From Bradyrhizobium ottawaense (GTDB taxonomy: Bacteria; Pseudomonadota; Alphaproteobacteria; Rhizobiales; Xanthobacteraceae), in assembly GCF_002278135.3 (NCBI RefSeq), contig NZ_CP029425.2:124001-188000 (forward strand): a stretch of DNA of 64,000 nt, in the 5' to 3' direction. Both the position numbers and the translations under genes were made by a program. The first letter of the stretch is position 1; every line of letters begins with the position of its first letter. Shown here in pieces: positions 8,112 to 15,003 of the stretch. A model generated the notes under the pieces. That model did no database searches and was not told the DNA's origin. It worked only from the letters and a program-made list of their open reading frames with translations.

Positions 8112-9446
8112 TCAGATCGCCGCCAGCATGATGCAGATCATCGCCGCGACCGCAATGCGGCTGGGGCCGTCGCGGAAGGCGTACAGAATCGGGTCATCGG
8201 GCATCTCGCGGCGATGCGCCATCATCAGGGCGCGGCCGAACCAGTACAGCAGCAGCGGATTGAGCAGCCACAGCATCCAGGGACGGCTGTACAGCGGCGT
8301 CACCGCGGACGAGGAGACGTAGAGCGAGAACACGGTCACCGCGTTCATCGCGCTCGCCGCCGCCATCGCGGCGATGATTTGCAGATCGGTGACGCGATAG
8401 TCGCGGTTGGAAGGATCGGAAAGGCCGGCGCTCTCGCGCATGCTGAGCTCGCTGAAGCGCTTGATCAGCGCCAGCGACGTGAACACGAAGAGCGAGAAGA
8501 TCAGCAGCCATTCCGATAGCACCACGCCGACGCCGACCGCGCCGGCGACGATGCGAAGCGTGTAGAGACCGGCGAGCGTGACGATGTCGACCAGCATCTT
8601 GCGCTTGAGCGCGAGCGAATAGGCGATGGTGGTGACAAGATAGGCGCCGAGCACGCCGAGAAACAGAGGCGAGATGCAGAGGCCGGCCACGACCGCGAAC
8701 AGCCACAATGCAGGGATCGCTGATAGCGCGGACGAGATCGGCAGATCGCCGGCCGCCAGCGCGCGATGGCGCTTGGTCGGATGCTGCCGGTCCGCTGCGA
8801 GATCCAGGAGATCATTCATCAGATAGGCGCCAGACGCACAGGCCGAGAACGCCAGGAACGCCAGCAGCGCGGAGCCAAAGCTGGCAAAATTCAACTGATG
8901 CGCGGTGATGACAGGCACGAACACCAGCGTGTTCTTGGCGTATTGATAGACGCGCAGCGCCTTGGCCCAGGTCCTGAGGCTGGTCTTGAGGCTGGCGTTG
9001 CGGCTGCGATTTTCGATGCGCTCGATGGCGCCGCGGTCGAACGGCAGGCTTTCGCCTGCAGCCAGATCAGCCGGCGCAACGACACCGTCAAAGCCGAGAT
9101 GCGCGGCAATGCCGGCGGCGTGGTGGGCGAAGCGGCCAGCCACCAGATAGATCTTCGCGCCCCGCGCCCGCGCAGCGAGCGCCCGGTTCAACACGTCGGA
9201 ATCATAGGGCAGATGGGCGTAGTCGATCTCGGCGCGCGCCAGGATATCCGTGAGTGCCGCCATGCCCGGTCGTCCGCCCGCGCCGAAGCGGGCGAGCATG
9301 CGGCCGGGGCTGGAGAACAGCGCCTCCATCAGCAACTCGGACCGCAGCAGGCCGCCTTCGAGATCGATGACGAGCGTCCGCGTGGCCGCCGCCGTGACCA
9401 ACGGCTCGGGCACGCCAGGATCATACTGCCGGGCAGGCTGCTCCAT
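8112..9446 (-). CDS. HAD-like domain fused to UbiA-family prenyltransferase (DPPR synthase-like)
   Basis: 444 residues. Residues about 22-150 resemble a HAD phosphatase, but its first motif reads DLEGGL (D28, E30) instead of the usual DxDGT, so catalysis may be lost. From about 160 to the end it is a polytopic UbiA enzyme with the first Asp-rich motif NDLLDLAADRQHPTKRHR and a second LKRKMLVDIVTLAGLYTLR, the pattern of decaprenyl-phosphate phosphoribosyltransferases (Rv3806c/NoeC type). That family makes the lipid donor precursor for D-arabinose. DprE1- and DprE2-like enzymes of the following steps are encoded at 30203-32272. Fusion and degenerate HAD motif are directly visible; pathway assignment is inferred. 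Confidence 0.82.
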   Translation of the reverse strand: MEQPARQYDPGVPEPLVTAAATRTLVIDLEGGLLRSELLMEALFSSPGRMLARFGAGGRPGMAALTDILARAEIDYAHLPYDSDVLNRALAARARGAKIYLVAGRFAHHAAGIAAHLGFDGVVAPADLAAGESLPFDRGAIERIENRSRNASLKTSLRTWAKALRVYQYAKNTLVFVPVITAHQLNFASFGSALLAFLAFSACASGAYLMNDLLDLAADRQHPTKRHRALAAGDLPISSALSAIPALWLFAVVAGLCISPLFLGVLGAYLVTTIAYSLALKRKMLVDIVTLAGLYTLRIVAGAVGVGVVLSEWLLIFSLFVFTSLALIKRFSELSMRESAGLSDPSNRDYRVTDLQIIAAMAAASAMNAVTVFSLYVSSSAVTPLYSRPWMLWLLNPLLLYWFGRALMMAHRREMPDDPILYAFRDGPSRIAVAAMICIMLAAI

Positions 9447-9642
9447 CCGAAAACGCTCTGACTTGCCGCAAACTGACCGGCATCCGGCCGGGGAGCAGGG
9501 AAATGGACGGTCAGGACACTAGGGGAGCATTCGCTAAGGGCGGCTTAATCGGGGCTGCCAGGAGCAGCGAGAACAGGGTGGGGCGCGGCCGCCAATCCGG
9601 CGACAAACGAAGTCTTATCAATGAGATAGTGCTCAGAAACGC

Positions 9643-10218
9643 TCACGGCGTCTTCTTCTGCGCAGGCACAGCCGGCTTCACGGGCGTCACCTGGGCTTGC
9701 GGCTGGGGGGATGCGGCTTCCGGCGTAGAGATCGCGATGGCGATCAGACGCCATTGCCCGGCCACGGTCTGAAACGTGAGATCGAACTGGATCTGCTGCG
9801 GCCGGGTCGGGATGTAACCTGCCAAGCGCAGCATTCCGCGCTGATCGAGCGCGGGCGCGTCGCTGAATTGCGGCGCCAGCAATGCCGCACCGTAGAGATC
9901 GAAGTTGCGGCGCCGCAGATCGAGAAAATTCAGCGCGAGATCGGCGGCGGTGTTGCGCGCCTGGAAATCGGGCGCAGCAAGGTCGCGCAGCACCGTGTAA
10001 TTGCCCGTGCGGTTGGCATCGTTGAGCGTGAGCAGCGTCGAGCGGATCAGATAGAGAGCCTGCTCCAGTGTGACGGGCAGCGACGGCAGCGCGGCAGCCG
10101 CAGCCTGCGCAGGCGTTTTCTGCTGCGCCATCGCCCCGTCGCTTCCGCAGCACAGCAGCAGCGCCAGTGCCGTCACGGCTCGCGCGATCAATTGCATCGA
10201 ATTGCCAAAGCCTGACAT
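9643..10218 (-). CDS. exported protein of unknown function, coupled to YadA-like gene
   Basis: About 191 residues from the ATG at 10218, which overlaps the stop of the YadA-like gene as TGATG; an internal ATG at 10197 is a second possibility. A signal peptide is clear (LIARAVTALALLLCCGSDGAMA with cleavage after AMA). The mature part has a helix-rich N-terminus and then a strand pattern (DLTFQTVAGQWRLIAIAIST) like an NTF2-like or DUF4864-type fold, followed by a Pro/Gln/Lys tail. The coupling suggests a periplasmic helper or co-exported partner of the trimeric autotransporter, but no function is recognised. Confidence 0.8.
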   Translation of the reverse strand: MSGFGNSMQLIARAVTALALLLCCGSDGAMAQQKTPAQAAAAALPSLPVTLEQALYLIRSTLLTLNDANRTGNYTVLRDLAAPDFQARNTAADLALNFLDLRRRNFDLYGAALLAPQFSDAPALDQRGMLRLAGYIPTRPQQIQFDLTFQTVAGQWRLIAIAISTPEAASPQPQAQVTPVKPAVPAQKKTP

Positions 10219-11735
10219 CACCAGCCGACGCGCATTCCGACGCGGCCGCCCAATCCGCCGCCGTTGGTGCCGTAGGTCAGGCCGCCGCTGGCCTGCACAT
10301 GCTCGCTGACGCGCAGCGCCGCACTCATGGAGAGCGCATTGGTGTTCTGAAACGTACCCCAGTTCATGCTCATCGCGATCTTCTCGGACGGCATCAGCCA
10401 GGGCGAGCCTGACATCGCAAAGGCCATCGCGACGCCGTTGATCGCCTTGCCGGTCCTGCCGTCGAGGTCGTTGAGGCGGGCATTGATGCCTGCGAGCTGG
10501 CTGTTGATGCTTGCGATATCCGCGGGGCTCGCAAACCCGAGTGCACTGAGCGAGGTGGAGGCGAGATTGCCGGCCGCGTCCGTGGTGACGAGTTGCACGG
10601 GTCCGGACTGCGCGGCCGCGCTCGCAGCCGAGGTGACGCCTGTCATCGTGTAGGTATTGCTCGCGGTGCCGTAGACCTGCTGGTTGGCGCGGGTCGCGGT
10701 GGCGCCGTTGCCGATCGCGGTGGAGTTGGCGAAGGTTGCGGAGGCGCCATTGCCGAAGGCCGAGGAATTTGCGCCGGTCGCGTTGGAGCCGTTGCCCACC
10801 GCAGTGTTCGCGACACCGTTTCCGCTCGCGTTGGCGCCGTTTCCGACCGCAATGTTGAAGCTGCCGGTGCCGCTGGCATTGGATTGCGCACCGTTGGCGA
10901 TATTCCTCGAATTGGCGCCGTTGGCATTCGCCAGATAGCCGCTCGCCGCGTTCGAGCTGTTGGCGCCATACGCGATGGCGGCGTTGCCGGTGGCGACGTT
11001 GTTGCTTCCGGACCCGCTCGCGTTGGTATTCATGCCGGTCGCGATATTGGAGCTGTTGTCGCCGGTCGCGTTGGAGTTGACGCCGGACGCGATGTTGCCG
11101 CTGCCGTTGCCGAAGGCGTTGGCGTTGCTCCCCGTCGCCGTGTTGGCGCTGGCGTCGCCGTAGGCCTTGGCGACAAACCCGTTCGCAACATTTCTGCTGT
11201 TGTTGCCGGAGGCATTGGAACTGCGCCCTGTCGCAACGTTCCTGCTGTTGTCTCCGTTGGCCAGGGCGGTCAGCCCGGACGCAAGATTGCCGCTGTTGTT
11301 GCCGCTGGCATTGGCTCCGGCGCCGGCCGCGATATTGGTGCTGTTGTCACCGCCGGCTTTCGCGTTGTTTCCGGACGCCATGTTTTTGCTGCCATCACCG
11401 CTGGCGATGGCTCCCACCCCGGTCGCGCTGTTGAAGCTGTTGTTGCCGCTGGCGTTGGCATTGTTTCCCGTCGCTCCATTGGAGCTGCTATCGCCGCTGG
11501 CGTTAGCGCCGGCCCCGATCGCGGAGTTGTTGCTGCCCGCACCCACTGCGGAGGCGGAGGGCCCACAGGCAAAATTGCCCCCTGAGCCGGCCGCCGTGGC
11601 GCCTTGCTCAGACGCGGCACCATCCACACACACGAACTGGGCCCGGGCTTCCGGCCCGCCGGCGCAGGCCGCGATCAAGGCAATGAGCGCCGTTGCAAGA
11701 AAAGCGGTGACTGGCGCCCGCAATGAAATGGTCAT
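10218..11735 (-). CDS. trimeric autotransporter adhesin, YadA-like, with 16-residue head repeats
   Basis: 505 residues from the ATG at 11735 (MTISLRAPVTAFL), which gives a signal peptide ending near EARA; the frame continues upstream to 11768 without adding signal features. The head holds about fifteen repeats of 16 residues with consensus NASGxNSxNxATGxxA, the left-handed beta-roll seen in YadA heads. Then comes a short stalk/neck (INSQLAGINARLNDLDGRTGKAI) and a C-terminal four-strand membrane anchor (VAMAFAMSGSPW... VGMRVGW) that trimerises to form a 12-strand barrel. Expected role is adhesion to surfaces or host. It lacks long coiled-coil stalks, so the fibre would be short. Followed by an exported small protein with overlapping codons. 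Confidence 0.92.
   Translation of the reverse strand: MTISLRAPVTAFLATALIALIAACAGGPEARAQFVCVDGAASEQGATAAGSGGNFACGPSASAVGAGSNNSAIGAGANASGDSSSNGATGNNANASGNNSFNSATGVGAIASGDGSKNMASGNNAKAGGDNSTNIAAGAGANASGNNSGNLASGLTALANGDNSRNVATGRSSNASGNNSRNVANGFVAKAYGDASANTATGSNANAFGNGSGNIASGVNSNATGDNSSNIATGMNTNASGSGSNNVATGNAAIAYGANSSNAASGYLANANGANSRNIANGAQSNASGTGSFNIAVGNGANASGNGVANTAVGNGSNATGANSSAFGNGASATFANSTAIGNGATATRANQQVYGTASNTYTMTGVTSAASAAAQSGPVQLVTTDAAGNLASTSLSALGFASPADIASINSQLAGINARLNDLDGRTGKAINGVAMAFAMSGSPWLMPSEKIAMSMNWGTFQNTNALSMSAALRVSEHVQASGGLTYGTNGGGLGGRVGMRVGW
10785..11504 (-). repeat. 48-bp tandem repeats inside the YadA-like gene
   Basis: About fifteen consecutive 48-bp units coding for the 16-residue NASG-x-N-S-x-N-x-(A)TG motif. 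The DNA units have diverged from each other (codons differ), so the array is maintained at protein level rather than recently expanded. Confidence 0.8.
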
Positions 11736-12148
11736 GTTCGTTCCCCACCCCGTCTTCCAAACCCGCAACAGGCAAGAAGAGGAAGAATGAAGACCGCCGT
11801 CACTTCCAGCCCCAATTCACTTCCAGCCCCAAGCCGCCGCCACGCCAACGCGATCGACGTTTGGCGACTCTCAAAGCATGCGGCCCGTGGTTTTGGGAAG
11901 AGGCGCGATGCATGAAAGCCTGCGCGGCCTATCGTCCTCCCATGTTCATGGGGGCCGCCCGGTGTCCCGGCTTCTCAATCCGCGCACTCGTTTCGCGACG
12001 GTTTGCCGAATGCCCGGCTGTTGCATGGAACCCACAACGGCGCACGAACTGCCCGTTTCGGCGGAGCCTCTGGCGCGCGCGCCGTGGAAATCGTGCGGGC
12101 CCACCCCATCTGCCAGTTTCGCTCCCCGCGACCCACGAATCGAGATCC
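11736..12148. other. divergent intergenic region without a recognisable gene
   Basis: 413 bp between the YadA-like gene (leftward) and the MFS gene (rightward); presumably holds both promoters. Frames crossing it have no ribosome site or conserved motif. I see no clear operator or repeat in it. Confidence 0.5.
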
Positions 12149-13420
12149 ATGACCGAACAGATGCTCGCCGCGCCGATCGACGATCCATCAGGACGCCAGC
12201 GCGGCTTCTCGCGCTATCAGGCGCTCCTCATTGCGCTGCTCGCGTTCACGCAGTTCACGATCATCCTCGACTTCATCATCATGTCGCCGCTCGGCGCCAT
12301 CCTGATGCCCGCGCTCGACATCACGGCCGGGCAATTCGGCGTCGCGGTGTCGGCCTACGCGTTCAGCGCGGGCATTTCGGGCGTGCTGGCCGCCGGCTTT
12401 GCCGATCGTTTCGACCGCAAGCGCCTGCTGCTGTTCTTCTATGTCGGCTTCACGCTCGGCACCATGCTCTGCGCCGCCGCGCAGAATTATCACGTGCTGC
12501 TGCTCGGCCGGATCGTGACCGGATTGTTCGGGGGCGTGATCGGCTCGGTGGTGCTCGCCATCATCACCGATCTATTCCCGCTGCACCTGCGCGGCCGCGT
12601 GATGGGCTTCGTCCAGACGGCGTTCGCCGCGAGCCAGGTTCTGGGTATTCCGGCCGGGCTGTTTCTCGCCAATCACTGGAGCTGGCACGTCTGCTTCATT
12701 GCGATCGTGATCGTGTCGATCGCGGCGATCGCCATCATCGCCTTCGCCATGGAGCCGGTCGACGCGCATCTGAAATCGAAGCAGGACAAGAACCCGTTCC
12801 ACCATCTGATCGCGACGATCGGACAGCCGCGCTATACGCTGGCCTTCGCCGTCACGACGCTGCTGGCGACCGGCGGCTATATGCTGATGCCGTTCTCCAG
12901 CGCCTTCACCGTGCACAATCTCGGCATCGACATCACGCATCTGCCGACGATCTATCTCGTCTCCGGCCTGTTCAGCATCGTCACGGGGCCACTGGTCGGC
13001 AGGGCAAGCGATGCGTTCGGCAAATATCCGACCTTCGTCTTCGGCAGCGTGGTGTCCGTCATCATGGTGCTGATCTACACCCATCTCGGCCACGTCGCGC
13101 TTACGACGGCGATCCTCGTCAACGTGCTGATGTTCGTCGGCATCTTCTCGCGCATGATCCCGTCGCAGGCCCTGATGTCCGCAATCCCGGATCCCGACCA
13201 GCGCGGCTCCTTCAGCGCGGTCAGCGCCTCGCTGCAGCAGCTCTCCGGCGGGCTCGGCTCGGTGCTCGCCGGCGCGATCATCGCGCAAGCACCCGACGGC
13301 TCGCTGATCCATTTCGACCGGATCGGCTACGTCGTCGTCGCCTCTGCGATCGTCTCGCTGGTCGCGATGTATTTTGTGCAGAAGGCGGTGGCGGAGCGGG
13401 CGGGGAAAAGGGTGGTATGA
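12149..13420 (+). CDS. MFS transporter (drug/sugar efflux type)
   Basis: 423 residues from the ATG at 12149 (MTEQMLAAPIDD); the frame is open to 11723 but the upstream part is low-complexity and lies in the promoter region. Twelve hydrophobic segments are visible. The MFS motif A appears as GFADRFDRKRLL between helices 2 and 3, and the R-GRI-TGLFGG pattern in helix 4. The N-terminal helix contains DFIIMSPLGAILMP, seen in AraJ/arabinose-efflux-like permeases. It is transcribed away from the adhesin genes. Substrate not predictable from sequence. Confidence 0.88.
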   Translation: MTEQMLAAPIDDPSGRQRGFSRYQALLIALLAFTQFTIILDFIIMSPLGAILMPALDITAGQFGVAVSAYAFSAGISGVLAAGFADRFDRKRLLLFFYVGFTLGTMLCAAAQNYHVLLLGRIVTGLFGGVIGSVVLAIITDLFPLHLRGRVMGFVQTAFAASQVLGIPAGLFLANHWSWHVCFIAIVIVSIAAIAIIAFAMEPVDAHLKSKQDKNPFHHLIATIGQPRYTLAFAVTTLLATGGYMLMPFSSAFTVHNLGIDITHLPTIYLVSGLFSIVTGPLVGRASDAFGKYPTFVFGSVVSVIMVLIYTHLGHVALTTAILVNVLMFVGIFSRMIPSQALMSAIPDPDQRGSFSAVSASLQQLSGGLGSVLAGAIIAQAPDGSLIHFDRIGYVVVASAIVSLVAMYFVQKAVAERAGKRVV

Positions 13421-13785
13421 GGGGCAGCAAAGGCGACTGAGCCGGCAGACCGTGCATCGCATGCGTGACGATCAGGACGCCGCCCACGGCGCTCTTGCGC
13501 GTTGGGACGCGATAGCCAGTGCGTGCCTTAACCGGTCCCGCCGTTATTAGTCGTCAGCGTAGCTCCTGTTCCACATTAAGGTGAACCGACACTGGGCCTT
13601 CGATGACCAAAGTTGCATGTATCACGTTTTGGTCGAAAATCTCGTTAGTCAGGTCAAGGCGCATTCAAAGGCATTGATTGGAGAGGGCGTAGCCGAAGCC
13701 GCATACCCCCCTCGTTTCCCCCTTCCCACTCGCCGTCCGGCCCTTCCGCCACACCGGCCGGTCGATGCGCGAACGGAGATCTCCA
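13421..13785. other. intergenic region, nothing recognised
   Basis: 365 bp between the MFS gene and the LprI-like gene. A ribosome site (CGGAGA) precedes the latter at its right end. I see no RNA gene, repeat or further coding evidence. Confidence 0.5.
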
Positions 13786-14271
13786 ATGAAGCTTAAACTT
13801 GCCGCCGCGATGCTCGCCGCTAGCCTCCCGCTCGCATCGATGGCTTTCGCCCAGGGCACCGCGCCAGCCGACCTTGCAGTGATCGATGCCTGCCTGAAGA
13901 CCGCGGAGAAAGCCGGCGGTTTCGGCAGCGCGTGCGTCGGGCTCGTCGCCGACCCCTGCATCAAAGCGGCAGAGGGCGCGAATGACGATGTCGCCAAATG
14001 GAAAGCCTGCGCGGCGCGCGAACTCGCCGTTTGGACGCAAAAAACCAGTGAGGCGCTCAAGAAGGTTCAGGCTGGTGGATTCGCCGACGTGATCAAGGCG
14101 GCCAACGACTCGCAGAAAACTTTCGCCGCGTCGCGTGATCGCCTCTGCGCGGCCTTCGACCAGGTCGACCCCGGCATGTACCGGGGCGGCGCGAGCTACT
14201 GCCGCCTGCGTGAGACCGCGAACCGCTCGCTGAGCCTGATCAAGCTCGGCGCCGCGGTCAACGAGCACTGA
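13786..14271 (+). CDS. exported LprI-like (DUF1311-type) protein
   Basis: 161 residues from the ATG at 13786, with GGAG about 8 bp upstream; this start exposes a standard signal peptide (KLKLAAAMLAASLPLASMAFA). The mature part contains spaced cysteines (IDACLK, GSACVG, ADPCIK, KACAAREL, RLCAAF, SYCRLRET) and the W-x-LL/E-rich helical pattern of the LprI/DUF1311 lysozyme-inhibitor-like group. Probably a small disulfide-stabilised periplasmic protein. It is the last chromosomal gene before the island. Confidence 0.82.
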   Translation: MKLKLAAAMLAASLPLASMAFAQGTAPADLAVIDACLKTAEKAGGFGSACVGLVADPCIKAAEGANDDVAKWKACAARELAVWTQKTSEALKKVQAGGFADVIKAANDSQKTFAASRDRLCAAFDQVDPGMYRGGASYCRLRETANRSLSLIKLGAAVNEH

Positions 14272-14518
14272 GACCTCTCAGGCTCTTGGGGTCATCAGCT
14301 TTGCCGACCTTTTCCCACCTAGCGACGACGGCTTCGGCCGCGAGCGCAGTGGACGTCGTTCGTAGCTCACCTGGCACCCGGGCAACGGCTGTCGGCGCGT
14401 AGCGCTTGCCTAAGCGACTGACAAAGCCAGCCGCCTCAAGCTCGCCGGCGATCTGAGTCGACCCGACGATCGATCTAGGCCATTCGGTACGCCATGAGCG
14501 CTGTGCCTCGGTTTTGTG
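14258..14518 (-). pseudogene. remnant of a large serine recombinase C-terminus (possible)
   Basis: Reverse-strand frame ending at a TGA (14258-14260) encodes about 85 residues without a start: it contains STQIAGELEAAGFVSRLGKR followed by YAPTAVARV, the recombinase-domain pattern 'I-x-x-E-L-x-x-x-G-(6)-G-x-x-(Y/W)-x-P-x-x-V-x-R'. No catalytic domain is present. It overlaps the 3' end of the LprI-like gene on the other strand and lies just outside the left island boundary. Likely debris of an earlier insertion. Confidence 0.35.
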
Positions 14519-14577
14519 TACCGGTCAGCGGCTCAAATTCCCTGCAAATGAGCGATTTCAACCACTTGGGTTGGGGG

Positions 14578-14594
14578 TGGTGCCCAGGAAAGGA
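14578..14594. repeat. attL: 17-bp island attachment repeat
   Basis: TGGTGCCCAGGAAAGGA is identical to 28939-28955, the 3' end (CCA, discriminator, acceptor strand and part of the T arm) of tRNA-Leu. It marks the left border of the island. Identity stops at both sides (G versus A before, T versus C after). Confidence 0.9.
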
Positions 14595-14655
14595 TTGCCT
14601 TGGCAAAACTGCAAGCCGCTGATCTTTATGGGTTTTTACTCACGCTGTCGAGGCG

Positions 14656-14668
14656 TTGTTACACAGTC
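14656..14668. repeat. TTGTTACACAGTC, candidate integrase arm site (left)
   Basis: Identical 13-mer to 28863-28875, 61 bp inside attL. Two perfect 13-mers at matching distances from both island ends are unlikely by chance in one window. Confidence 0.4.
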
Positions 14669-14772
14669 TTGTTCACGCGACAAACCGGGGCCGGAGTTGT
14701 TTGATCTTCTTCGCTCAATTTTCCGTATACTCATCCTCTGAGAATCAAAGGGCATGGGTGGGGGAGCAGGAC

Positions 14773-15003
14773 GTGTCGGAAGACGAAGTTGGGCCAAGTC
14801 ATTTGGCGCGCGAGCCCGAGATAGCTGAGCCTGACTGGATCGCTAGCAGGATGGTTACCGCCATTTCGGACATGCCCATCCCGGCTAAGACAGCGGCTCT
14901 TCTCCAAAACGAAATGCGGGGGCCTCTGGCAGAACGCAGACTTTCCCACGGAGGGTTGGCAGTCCTAGCAGAGCAGTTGCTGAAAAGCCTTGGGGAAGCC
15001 TGA
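14773..15003 (+). CDS. small protein coupled to the SMC-like ATPase
   Basis: 76 residues from a GTG at 14773 with GGGGAG six bases upstream; the same frame extends to 14656 but without a ribosome site. Its stop overlaps the ATPase start as TGATG, so translation is coupled. The product is helical with no recognisable motif: an acidic N-terminus, then IPAKTAALLQNEM and a C-terminal LSHGGLAVLAEQLLKSLGE helix. Such small partners often regulate or load an ATPase in two-gene defence modules; here that is inference. Confidence 0.6.
   Translation: MSEDEVGPSHLAREPEIAEPDWIASRMVTAISDMPIPAKTAALLQNEMRGPLAERRLSHGGLAVLAEQLLKSLGEA

Noticed and set aside
10785..11504. 48-bp periodic array as a possible CRISPR
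   Set aside because: Units are contiguous without spacers, in frame, and code for YadA head repeats.
11878..13440. 520-codon forward frame
   Set aside because: Arg-rich shift of the MFS transporter frame; the MFS reading has clear membrane helices and motif A.
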